From Brevibacterium aurantiacum (GTDB taxonomy: Bacteria; Actinomycetota; Actinomycetes; Actinomycetales; Brevibacteriaceae): a stretch of 64,000 nucleotides of DNA. A program made the position numbers and the translations under genes. Shown one piece after another: positions 7,860 through 15,446 of the stretch; the first letter of the stretch is position 1, and the number at the start of each line of letters is the position of its first letter. The DNA lies in the NCBI RefSeq assembly GCF_007558825.1, contig NZ_VLTK01000014.1:1-64000 (forward strand), given 5' to 3'. The notes beneath the pieces are model-generated. The model worked only from the letters and a program-made list of their open reading frames with translations. It was not told the origin of the DNA and ran no database searches.

Positions 7860-8183
7860 TTAATCCGCACCCTTAAGGCAATCCGCATAAGCTCTCATTG
7901 CATTCGAATAACATTGCGCTCGGTCTTGTTTTGCAGCATTAGTATTCCCCGGAAAGCGCTTTTTGCAGCTATCGATATTGTATTTATATTCGTTCTCGCA
8001 GGTTTCTTTCGCTGTCATCGGCTTGACGTCACCCGCTGCTGCAGCAGCCGTTCTAACCTCTGAGCAGATCAAATTGGAAGCGTTAGAGCTGGAAGAGGCA
8101 CCTTGAGGCGATGCCGAACCCCCAGCGCCACCGAAAATCAGTAGGATGCTGGCTGCGGTGGAAATAATTGGCGTGAAACTCAT
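7860..8183 (-). CDS. Small secreted cysteine-rich protein
   Basis: A 107-residue protein with a strong ribosome site (GGAGAGAAA directly before ATG 8183). The N-terminus (FTPIISTAASILLIFGGAGG) is a likely signal peptide or membrane anchor. The mature part has five cysteines (LIC, TCENE, DSCKK, QCYSN, DCLKG) in an alternating polar helix-like pattern (CENEYKYNIDSCKKRFPG). No family was recognised. It lies 56 bases after another small gene on the same strand, so the two probably form an operon. Confidence 0.55.
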   Translation of the reverse strand: MSFTPIISTAASILLIFGGAGGSASPQGASSSSNASNLICSEVRTAAAAAGDVKPMTAKETCENEYKYNIDSCKKRFPGNTNAAKQDRAQCYSNAMRAYADCLKGAD

Positions 8184-8239
8184 TTTCTCTCCAAACTAAG
8201 TTGACGCTCGAATGATTAGCGGAGTCTTGAAGGGGTTGC

Positions 8240-8479
8240 TTAGCTAACAATAAGTTCAGGATCCATGTGCTTCACCTGAGCGCGAGCAATAGTGACTGCA
8301 GCTTCGATCGCCTGGAAGGGGTCAACGCCGTAAGCATTCATTGAAGTGTCAACCTCTGCTTTGGCGCATTGGATATTCACAGTGCAATAATAGTCACCAT
8401 CTTGCTGTTGCTGCGGGTGATCCATCGAAACACGAACTGAAGCGCCGTGAAGATGAGAATAAAATATATGAGTAAACAC
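8240..8479 (-). CDS. Small hypothetical protein (DUF6968-like pattern)
   Basis: A 79-residue protein starting at GTG 8479 with GGGAAG eight bases upstream. The sequence DYYCTVNIQ followed by NAYGVDPFQAIEAAVTIARA recalls the DUF6968 pattern of a central Cys-containing strand and a GvDpfQAi helix. It is soluble and mildly acidic. The secreted Cys-rich gene follows on the same strand. A cytoplasmic partner or immunity role is possible but unsupported. Confidence 0.45.
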   Translation of the reverse strand: MFTHIFYSHLHGASVRVSMDHPQQQQDGDYYCTVNIQCAKAEVDTSMNAYGVDPFQAIEAAVTIARAQVKHMDPELIVS

Positions 8480-8616
8480 AACGCAACTTCCCTAAATGTA
8501 ACGAATAGAATATATTGAGACTATCTTTAGAGTGTATTACTTTAATCTATCAGCTTTCAATGCCAGTGTCGATGGATTGATTCGAGGAGATCTGCGTAAA
8601 AAGCGAGGGGCCATGC

Positions 8617-8775
8617 GGCGTCGCCCACGCAACCGCCATCGCGACCATCGTCCGGATCACCGCAGGCAACTTCCGCCTCGTCGACCGTTTACTCACCCAG
8701 ATCGAGCGCGTGCAGACCGTGAACGACCTTAACGAATTGACGCCCGAGGTTGTAGAGGCAGCTCGGCAGGCTCCC
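8617..8775 (+). pseudogene. C-terminal remnant of a TniB/IstB-like transposition ATPase
   Basis: The plus-strand frame encodes ATAIATIVRITAGNFRLVDR, then LLTQIERVQTVNDLNEL and EVVEAARQ. This matches the C-terminal end of AAA ATPases that accompany TniA/Mu-type transposases, with the conserved TGGNFRLLxRLLxQIER motif. Nothing upstream encodes the P-loop domain, and the frame then runs into unrelated sequence. It is a relic of a mobile element in the island. Confidence 0.6.
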
Positions 8776-8952
8776 CCTCATCGGCCATTAGGTGCCGCGA
8801 GAAACGTGCCGTTTACCGCCGCGACTCACAGTCTGTGTTCCTTCAACCGTGATGAGCCGCTGCTAGAAGCAAGTCCCGGTAACGGTCGGATACGGGACGA
8901 GATTCTTTCGGTATGTGATTTCTACCTGATCCTGGTGCTGGGTGCCAAGAAG

Positions 8953-9977
8953 TTAATGCCACAGGAGATTGGTGTGCCAACTTTCAGGGAAGCCCATGTC
9001 CCTCTCCGGAGTGACTACGTGATGTCCCGAGGGAGTAGTCAGAGGGAGCCCGAAGGAGCGAATATGATCTCGAAATTTGGCAGGCCAATCACTCGGTTCG
9101 GAATGTGACTTAAGCATGAAAGCTAAAACAGCGGCGTTTACATATAGTCGTTTACCCTCCGCCGAAGTAAGGGAGTAGTCAGGTTTGGAGATGTGATCCA
9201 GCATTGGGCCAACGGTGTCTCCTTGCGAGATCGATTGTTCGCGTTTGAAGCGTCGGTTGAAGAGTCGTGAACCGTGGGCGCAGTAGTTTCGTAGGTCGGC
9301 AGCAGCCCGGATCACTTTCCCGAATGGTGCCGGGTGCATGAAGCCAAAATCGTTGGCCACAGCACGGGCATCGGCCGACTTCATCAGTTCGAAGAGATAC
9401 GGCAAACTGCCGAAACTAAGGATCTCGGTTACGGCCCAGACCGGAAGTGGCTGACCGGGGTACTTCGCTAGGTGGTGGGCGACAAAATCTTCTCCCGGCT
9501 TTGAGTTCTTTATTGCCTCATCGACGGTGCGTTTCCAGGCTTCGAACTTTGTCGGGGACGATGGTTTTTTGGAGATTGGTTTATTGCACTTCGAGGCGTC
9601 GAGGTGGCCTTGGTCTAGGTGTGCAGCTGGATCCAGTCTGGATAACGCGTGTGCAATCGAAGCCCGCAAGCGAATTTCGAAGTCCAAGGTCCCATCTAGG
9701 CAGATGCGGGCCACCTTCATATCGAACGCTTCAAGGGCGATGACGTGCTCGAAGTTTGCGCCGGGTATGTATGTGCCCGTTCGGTACTCATGCAGTGTGG
9801 CGTTGATCTGATCAGTCGGTAGAAGTTCGCGGATCACATAACGGTATGCGCCAGACCGGTGATACCCACTCGGGTGAGAAAGCTGAGGGCTCGGCCCCGG
9901 TCCGGGACCTTCAACCCGGCCGTAATTAAGTCGCCAATCAGGTCGTCACGCTCTTTGAACGTCTTTGTGAAGTGCAT
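8953..9977 (-). pseudogene. Abi_2 / AbiD-AbiF-like HEPN protein gene, frameshifted near its 5' end
   Basis: Two frames together give a complete Abi_2-type (PF07751) protein. The 5' frame starts at ATG 9977 (or 9986) with MHFTKTFKERDDLIGDLITA and ends FLTRVG; the main frame continues GYHRSGAYRYVIRELL and runs to the stop at 8953. A single missing base at the CCC around 9865-9867 (GGG on the coding strand) separates them. The main part has LPVWAVTEILSFGSLPYLFE and LRNYCAHGSRLFNRRF, whose R-N-x3-H is the HEPN RNase motif of phage-exclusion proteins. The 294-codon downstream frame could still start at GTG 9837 but would lack the conserved N-terminus. Confidence 0.75.
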
Positions 9978-10002
9978 GAATCTCATTATCGCGCAAATGA
10001 AA

Positions 10003-10040
10003 ATCGTCTCCGTGAGCCGAGCGGCTCAGAGGGAGACGAT
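10003..10040. terminator. Strong two-part hairpin overlapping a ribosome-binding site
   Basis: ATCGTCTCC pairs with GGAGACGAT, enclosing TGAGCCG paired with CGGCTCA. On the minus strand the hairpin is followed by TTTT, the form of an intrinsic terminator, and sits 17-26 bases before the Abi_2 start. On the plus strand the 3' arm contains the Shine-Dalgarno GGGAG and the AT of the next gene's start codon, so it could mask translation. Confidence 0.6.
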
Positions 10041-10275
10041 GTCTGATGACACTACTTTAACACGCGGCGAAATACGGGTCCACACCGATCACGCTCTGAT
10101 CCGGGGAACCGTAACCGATCGTCTACGGGGCACAGCAGGGAAGCGCCAATACATTGTGCCGAAATATATGTCCCGGAATGGTTGTCCCGTATTCCCGTCG
10201 GGTCTGTTTATTTCGGTACGTAGGGGTAGGCTAGTAATAGCAGGTAGAACTATTGAGGAAGGGCGCAGTGCATGA
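10039..10275 (+). CDS. 78-residue hypothetical protein, first gene of the VbhA-Fic operon
   Basis: The ATG at 10039 follows GAGGGAG at good spacing, and the stop overlaps the next start as ATGA. The protein begins MSDDTTLTRGEIRVHTDHAL, has a beta-rich middle (YIVPKYMSRNG, LFISVRRGRLVIAGR) and ends EEGRSA. No family is recognised. Translational coupling to a VbhA-like antitoxin suggests a role in or regulation of the same module. Its ribosome site is inside a strong hairpin. Confidence 0.5.
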   Translation: MSDDTTLTRGEIRVHTDHALIRGTVTDRLRGTAGKRQYIVPKYMSRNGCPVFPSGLFISVRRGRLVIAGRTIEEGRSA

Positions 10276-10508
10276 CGGCAGCCACCCAGGCGCCAACAAA
10301 GCCACTGGATCTCGAGGCGAAGTGGCCGGAGATCTTCGATAGTATGACGCCGCGCCAGGTGCACACCGTTGTTCAGATCGTTGCGTCAAGCTGGCATGAG
10401 GGACGCGAGCCCGAGCGTGAGCACACCGCCCGTCTTGCTGCTCGTGTCCGGGGTGATCTGTCCAAGGCGGAGTATCGCCGCCTCGAGGGACTGCCGCCGG
10501 CCCGCTGA
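10272..10508 (+). CDS. VbhA-like antitoxin of a Fic system
   Basis: A 78-residue protein with AAGGG upstream. S39-S-W-H-E43-G44 fits the (S/T)-x3-E-(G/N) inhibition motif of class I Fic antitoxins, in which the Glu blocks ATP binding in the Fic active site. The flanking sequence (TPRQVHTVVQIVASS, then HTARLAARVRGDLSKAEYRR) is helical as in VbhA. It is followed nine bases later by a Fic gene, the standard antitoxin-toxin order. The gene looks intact although the Fic partner is broken. Confidence 0.7.
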   Translation: MTAATQAPTKPLDLEAKWPEIFDSMTPRQVHTVVQIVASSWHEGREPEREHTARLAARVRGDLSKAEYRRLEGLPPAR

Positions 10509-10517
10509 CTCTGACAC

Positions 10518-11357
10518 ATGCCTCCGCTCACTCCTAAGGAGCAAGCCCGCTGGGACTCGTACTTGCCGTACGAAGACCAGCGGGTTTTGTTGAACATCCC
10601 AGAGATCACGAGTTACGAGGCATGGAAGCAGGCAGAATACTCGCACGCGGAGGATCAGCTGGTCGACATTGCGTCCGGCGCGATAGAGATCCCTGCGACG
10701 TTCGACGTTGACCACGCCAAGGCAGTCCATCAAGCACTGTTCGATGGATTCTACGAATGGGCAGGGGAGTGCCGGCAGGTGCCTCTCAGCGATGGACGGA
10801 TCGAATTCGCTCCATATGACGAGATAGTGTCATCACTTGCTGAGGCAGGGGCCCACTTCAAGCAGCACTTAGAAGTCGGAGGTGATCGCGAAGCATTCAT
10901 CATCGCCGCGTGCGAAGCGACAGCACGCTGGAATTATGCCCACCCCTTCCGGGAAGGCAACGGTTGGACCATGAAAGTCGTTCTCGATTAATTCGCTGAT
11001 TCAACGCCGTGGCAGTTCAAATTCGACAGGGTGACTCCGGGCAAGTGGAACACCGCTTCGATGCTGTCGATGCCGGCACCGGATACGCAATGGCAACCTC
11101 AGCCGCAGAACCTCCGTGATGTGTTTAACCGGAACACTGTAGGCCGGGCTGAACTGGGCTCCGGAGCCGACGGTGACGGTCGTGGCGCTCGACTAGAGAT
11201 GCTGAGGGTTGCGGACTCGCAAGCGGCTGCGGCGATCGAGCAGGCCTTTAAAAACCATGTTGACGGGATTCATCGGAGGCATGGTCATATGCCACCGGAC
11301 GCGGGGGGCATCACACTACCGACCACCACAGCAACGCTCAACAGGTCAAGGTCTTGA
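10518..11357 (+). pseudogene. Fic-domain AMP-transferase toxin gene with an in-frame stop
   Basis: The 157-residue upstream part contains an N-terminal helical region, a flap-like DGRIEFAPYDEI, and the Fic motif HPFREGNGW (H142-W150). In active enzymes the motif reads HPF-x-(D/E)-GN-(G/K)-R; here the last Arg is Trp (TGG 10965-10967). Translation stops at TAA 10989-10991, but the same frame continues in family-like sequence: FADSTPWQFKFDRVTPGKWN, TASMLSMP, NLRDVFNR. Both changes are explained by C-to-T transitions (CGG to TGG, CAA to TAA). The toxin is therefore probably inactive. The antitoxin gene precedes it. Confidence 0.8.
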
Positions 11358-11409
11358 ACGTTAGAAGCGTAGTGGGAGCGTTGACTGGAAAATGGAACGG
11401 AACAGGATT

Positions 11410-11445
11410 CTATAAAAACTATAAACTTTATAAACTTCTATAAAT
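11410..11445. repeat. AT-rich tandem 9-base repeats
   Basis: CTATAAAAA, CTATAAACT and TTATAAACT follow each other in exact 9-base register, and a fourth TATAAA follows eleven bases later. The patch is almost pure A/T in an otherwise GC-rich window and lies between two pseudogenes. It could be an iteron-like protein-binding array or a promoter-rich remnant. Confidence 0.4.
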
Positions 11446-11477
11446 AGTCTTTGCGAGTTTTGGGAAAGTGGTTATTG

Positions 11478-12031
11478 AGGAGTCTGCCGTTCGAGATTCC
11501 TTCGGTTCCTGATGAGTCTGCCAAGTAGTCACCGTTCACTCCAACGTTCGGCGCGATCCCACCGTTGCTGGCGGATCGGCAGAACCTGATCACTGGTTTT
11601 GCCTGTGCCCTTGATAGTGGACCTGGTGCGGGGGAGGGGGGAGGGGGGAGAGAGCAACCCTGGTGACCGGGACTCGTGGTGTGGGGAAGTCGGTCATGCT
11701 GTGAGTCTTCCGTGAGGTTGCGGATTCTCGGCAGTGGTTGACGGTCGGCGCTCAGGCCACACCGGGCTTTGTTGATCGATTAACGACTGCTCGACTGCCA
11801 GAGGCTCTGCTGAAGATGGACACCGTTAACACGAGGTCGACGCGCGTTAAATGTGGCAGTTTCTCGGCATTGGGATTTGGTGGCAGTGTCAATACCGAAA
11901 CGGAGAACATAGCACCGGTGACACCGGACTTCCAGCACCAGCTCATGCGCACTCTCGAGATCCTTGATGAGCATGGAAATGGTTTGCTGCTGACTCTGGA
12001 CGAGGTGCACCGGTCACAGTTAGGGGCGTAG
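11478..12031 (+). pseudogene. Decayed AAA ATPase (P-loop) gene
   Basis: A broken ATPase gene in two frames. The first frame reads PFTPTFGAIPPLLADRQNLI after an in-frame TAG at 11526. A frameshift falls in the G-rich run near 11634-11650, after which the second frame gives LVTGTRGVGKSVML with the Walker A motif, an in-frame TGA at 11702, then FREVADSRQWLTVGAQATPG and GNGLLLTLDEVHRSQ with a Walker B-like LLLTLDEVH. It ends soon after, so the C-terminal half is missing. The family resembles stand-alone bacterial/archaeal AAA ATPases of mobile or defence regions. Confidence 0.6.
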
Positions 12032-12155
12032 GAATCGAGACGCGGGTGCTACATCGAAAGACACGTGCCCACACCCGGGTCTCGACACAACATCTGTATC
12101 TCGACGATGGTTGGTCGCCCTAGCCATCTTTGGTGACGCGACGTAGTGTGAATTC

Positions 12156-12566
12156 ATGGCGCATCCACAGATGTTCGATGATGACGACCCTCAGCTGGCG
12201 CGCCTTCGGGAGATCGCTTTGAGCCTTCCCGAGGCGCAGGAGAAGGTCTCGCATGGGCGGCCCGCGTTCTTCACGAAGAAGATCTTCGCTCACTTCGGAG
12301 GCACACGGAAGCTCGTCACGGGTGGCATGGAACAGCATCCGCAAGCGCTGCTCATCCTTCCTGATCCGATGGACGCCGAGGTGCTGATGGAGCGACCGGA
12401 CGCCTTCGTCCCCATGTATCTGGGTCCCACAGGGTGGATCGGTCTCGAGCTCCAGGCCCTCGACAACAACGAGGTCCGTGAGCTGCTCACCGATTCCTAT
12501 CGGAACACCGCTCCGGCAGGTCTGGTCCGCCAGTTGGCTTCGGAGACGCCGCCCTCGCAGACGTAG
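12156..12566 (+). CDS. MmcQ/YjbR family protein
   Basis: A 136-residue protein of the MmcQ/YjbR family (PF04237). It shows the family order: LARLREIALSLPEAQEKVSH, then GRPAFFTKKIFAHFG, LLILPDPMDAEVLMERPD, and YLGPTGWIGLEL. These proteins have a CyaY-like double-wing fold thought to bind DNA, with unclear biological role. A TAGTGT -10-like element lies about nine bases before the ATG and no clear ribosome site is seen, so the mRNA may be leaderless. The gene marks the return to high-GC core sequence. Confidence 0.85.
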   Translation: MAHPQMFDDDDPQLARLREIALSLPEAQEKVSHGRPAFFTKKIFAHFGGTRKLVTGGMEQHPQALLILPDPMDAEVLMERPDAFVPMYLGPTGWIGLELQALDNNEVRELLTDSYRNTAPAGLVRQLASETPPSQT

Positions 12567-12580
12567 ATATCCTCGAACAC

Positions 12581-13525
12581 ATGAGCAATCGCATCGTCAT
12601 CACCTCCGACTATCTCCGCCCAGGCGACACCGTCGACGCGATGCTGCGGGAGCGCGGTCTCGAACCGGTCTATTCGCCGGCGGGTGGGCATCGGACGGAT
12701 GAAGAGAAGCGGGACCTGTTCCAGTCAGCAGTCGGTGCAATTGCTGCGAGTGAACCGATCACCCGCGACATGCTCGCATCCGCACCAGCGCTGAAAGTCC
12801 TCGCCCGTGCCGGTGTCGGCTACGACAACGTCGACACCGATGCAGCCGTTGAGCTCGGAATCCGTGTGTGCAACACTCCAGAGGTCAACCACCACGCCGT
12901 TGCCGAGATGGCGCTCGCCCTCATGCTTGCCTGTGCCCGCCGGCTCAACACCGTGCTGCCCGGCGTGGCCGATGGCGGATGGCCCCGCGCGGCGGGAACC
13001 GAGCTGCGGAGCAAAACGCTCGGCATCATCGGCTACGGTCCCAGCGGACGGGCGATCGCCGCGCTCGGTGTCGCGCTGGGAATGCGTGTCCTCGTCTCCA
13101 CGGCACATCCAGATTCCGAGCAGTCGGCGGGCATCGAGTTCGCCGATGTCGACACGACGATCAAGGCCGCCGATTACCTGACTCTTCACAGCCGTGCGGG
13201 TAAGGGCGATCCGATCATCGGTGCCGCAACGTTCACAGCGATGAAGGACTCTGCGATCCTCATCAACACGGCCCGCGGGTCACTCGTCGATGAGGAAGCG
13301 CTGGTCGCCGCGCTCAAAGCAGGCGAGATCGCCGGTGCGGGCCTCGACGTTCTGCAGCGTGAACCTCTCGTGGCGGACAACCCGCTGCGGGCGATGAGCA
13401 ACGTCGTCATCACTTCCCACCTCGCCGGACAGACGTTCGAAGCCCGGGAACGCGCCGGAGTCGCGGCAGCTCGAGCCGTCATCGACGTCCTCGACGGAAA
13501 GACGCCTAGGGGTGCGGTCGTCTGA
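12581..13525 (+). CDS. D-isomer-specific 2-hydroxyacid dehydrogenase
   Basis: A 314-residue NAD-dependent 2-hydroxyacid dehydrogenase, phosphoglycerate-dehydrogenase-like. The N-terminal substrate part contains LKVLARAGVGYDNVD; the Rossmann motif is LGIIGYGPSGRAIA; the catalytic triad is visible as Arg in INTARGSLVDE, Glu in DVLQREPL and His in ITSHLAGQT. It lacks the C-terminal regulatory ACT domain of SerA. It follows the MmcQ/YjbR gene after 14 bases and is probably co-transcribed. The substrate cannot be told from sequence. Confidence 0.9.
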   Translation: MSNRIVITSDYLRPGDTVDAMLRERGLEPVYSPAGGHRTDEEKRDLFQSAVGAIAASEPITRDMLASAPALKVLARAGVGYDNVDTDAAVELGIRVCNTPEVNHHAVAEMALALMLACARRLNTVLPGVADGGWPRAAGTELRSKTLGIIGYGPSGRAIAALGVALGMRVLVSTAHPDSEQSAGIEFADVDTTIKAADYLTLHSRAGKGDPIIGAATFTAMKDSAILINTARGSLVDEEALVAALKAGEIAGAGLDVLQREPLVADNPLRAMSNVVITSHLAGQTFEARERAGVAAARAVIDVLDGKTPRGAVV

Positions 13526-13546
13526 GCCCAAGGAGTTCGGCACACC

Positions 13547-13612
13547 GAGACACCGGTGGAGCGCCGAGGCAGTTGTGTGTGCACAGGGGCCTCGGCGCTC
13601 CGCCGGTGTCTC
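13547..13612 (+). terminator. Long imperfect hairpin terminator
   Basis: Two 24-base arms, 13547-13570 and 13589-13612, pair with one mismatch and an 18-base loop, 22 bases after the dehydrogenase stop. It lacks a T-run, as is usual for GC-rich actinobacterial terminators. Confidence 0.7.
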
Positions 13613-13696
13613 GCCGCCGCACAGTCAGGCGGCGGCGTGACCTCGCTGCCGCGTGACCCCTGGCACGAACCACCTCGGCGGTCATAGGGTTGGGGC

Positions 13697-14548
13697 ATGT
13701 CCACTTCAGAGCACAGCTCAGCGATTCCGACCCTTGAACTCAACGACGGGGCGATCATTCCCCAGATCGGCCTCGGCACATACGCCATGCGCGACGCCGA
13801 GGGCATCGGCGCGATCATCGCCGGCATCGACAACGGGTACCGACTCCTCGACACCGCGGTCAACTACGAGAATGAGCGCGAAGTCGGTCGCGCCGTCATC
13901 GATTCCAAGGTCGGTCGGGACGAGCTCTTCATCACGAGCAAGGTCCCTGGTCGTCACCACGGCTACGACGAAACGATCGCCAGCACCGAGGAATCTCTGG
14001 CCAGGCTCGAACTCGAGCGCCTCGACCTTCATCTCATTCACTGGCCCAACCCCAGCGTAGGCAAGTACGTTGAGACCTGGCGCGGCCTCATCGAGCTGCG
14101 CGAACGCGGCCTCGTGACCTCGATCGGAGTATCGAACTTCACCGAGCCTATGCTCGAACAGCTCATCGCGGAGACCGGGGTGACCCCGGCGGTCAACCAG
14201 ATCGAGCTCCACCCCTACTTCCCGCAGACCGAGCTCATCAGCTTCCACAAATCCATCGGCGTCCAAACAGAATCCTGGTCACCGCTGTACCGCGACCAGG
14301 GCCTGTTCGACGAGGCTCCCATTGCCGAGGCGGCTCAGGCTCATGGGGTCGAGCCGGCTCAGGTGGTTCTGCGCTGGCACCTCGAGGTCGGCAGCCTGCC
14401 GATCCCGAAGTCGGCCAACCCTGACCGGCAGAGGCTCAACGCCGATATCTTCGGCTTCTCTCTCACTCCCGCCGAGGTGGCTGCGATCTCCGGTCTAGAG
14501 CGCGGTCGGATGAAGAACCGTGACCCGCTGACCCACGAAGAGATGTGA
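13697..14548 (+). CDS. Aldo/keto reductase
   Basis: A 283-residue NADPH-dependent aldo/keto reductase of the 2,5-diketogluconate reductase-like group. The catalytic tetrad is visible: Asp in RLLDTAVNYENE, Tyr in the same segment, Lys in LFITSKVPG and His in LHLIHWPNP. The cofactor end is LPIPKSANPDRQRLNADI. It has its own leader after the long terminator and GGTTGGGG before the ATG. The physiological carbonyl substrate is not predictable. A TetR regulator gene lies convergent downstream. Confidence 0.92.
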   Translation: MSTSEHSSAIPTLELNDGAIIPQIGLGTYAMRDAEGIGAIIAGIDNGYRLLDTAVNYENEREVGRAVIDSKVGRDELFITSKVPGRHHGYDETIASTEESLARLELERLDLHLIHWPNPSVGKYVETWRGLIELRERGLVTSIGVSNFTEPMLEQLIAETGVTPAVNQIELHPYFPQTELISFHKSIGVQTESWSPLYRDQGLFDEAPIAEAAQAHGVEPAQVVLRWHLEVGSLPIPKSANPDRQRLNADIFGFSLTPAEVAAISGLERGRMKNRDPLTHEEM

Positions 14549-14603
14549 GCACTCACCTGGGCTGAACGGTCACCGAGGTTGAACGCTCACTGGGGCTGAA
14601 CGC

Positions 14604-15314
14604 TCACTGGGGCGCGGCGAAGACTTCGCCGATCCCCATGCGGCTTGGTCCGGGAAGTGATCGTCCGGCCCGCTGGCCATTCGCCTCGAAACTCTGCAGC
14701 AGATAGGCGATGAGTCGTCGCGAGAGGTCGTGAGCATGCTCGGGCGGAGCCTCGCTGATGCCGCCGTTGGCCAGGAAGATCAGCAAGAGGTCGCTGGGGT
14801 TGAATTCGGGTCGGAGCCCGCCTGAATTCTGCGCACGTTCGACCAGGTCTGCGAAGACGGCTTCCGCACGCAGGCGCTTCTCATCGATCCCCGCGTCCTC
14901 GGAGAACGCTGAGAGAAACGCCTCGGTGAACCCGCGGTCCTCGATCTGCATCCGGCCGAGATCTTCGACGAACGTGCAGAAGCCATGCCAGGGGTCCGGG
15001 TCTGCAGCGGCTTCTTCGAGGACTGATTCGCAATGTGTCAGCTGTGTGGCGAAGACCTCGGCGATGAGTGATCGGCGGTCAGGGAAGCGGCGGAAGAGCG
15101 TTGCGGCACCTACGCCGGCCCGGCGGGCGATCGCGGTCATGGGCACCTCAATGCCTCTTTCGGCGATGATCTCGCGTGCCGCTGCGAGGATGCGCGCCCT
15201 ATTGTCCGCGGCATCCGCACGCAGCTTCGGGCGGACAGAGTCATGCCTGCCTGAAACAGCACCTTCTGAATCGTTTGGTGCTTGCTGCGCATCGATCTGA
15301 GTCGTCTCGGCCAT
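14604..15314 (-). CDS. TetR family transcriptional regulator
   Basis: A 236-residue repressor-type protein from ATG 15314 with GAGAGAAGAA upstream; an in-frame GTG at 15359 would add 15 residues. The helix-turn-helix is near residues 40-85: RARILAAAREIIAERGIEVP, then MTAIARRAGVGAATLFRRFP and a DRRSLIAEVF tail typical of TetR. The C-terminal ligand domain is variable. It is divergent from the ketopantoate-reductase-like gene, with a palindrome between them, so it probably controls that gene and itself. Confidence 0.9.
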   Translation of the reverse strand: MAETTQIDAQQAPNDSEGAVSGRHDSVRPKLRADAADNRARILAAAREIIAERGIEVPMTAIARRAGVGAATLFRRFPDRRSLIAEVFATQLTHCESVLEEAAADPDPWHGFCTFVEDLGRMQIEDRGFTEAFLSAFSEDAGIDEKRLRAEAVFADLVERAQNSGGLRPEFNPSDLLLIFLANGGISEAPPEHAHDLSRRLIAYLLQSFEANGQRAGRSLPGPSRMGIGEVFAAPQ

Positions 15315-15377
15315 TTCTTCTCTCACTTCCGTGAAAACGGAATGCGGCGATGGGATCACTGCTTAGTCTAGACGTAA

Positions 15378-15395
15378 GTGGAAACCATCTTCCAC
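15378..15395. promoter_or_regulatory. Likely TetR operator
   Basis: GTGGAA and TTCCAC, six bases apart, form a palindrome in the space between the divergent TetR and reductase genes, with a third TTGTGGA half-site just downstream. The position and symmetry suit autoregulation by the TetR protein. Confidence 0.5.
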
Positions 15396-15446
15396 ATATT
15401 GTGGAGACGTGAAGAGCGCCGAACGGCGCGGAGGAAAGGCGCAGAT

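Noticed and set aside
11630-11655. Poly-G tract (GGGGGAGGGGGGAGGGGGG) as a G-quadruplex control element
   Set aside because: It lies inside a decayed ATPase gene at the point of a frameshift, so slippage in a pseudogene is the simpler explanation.
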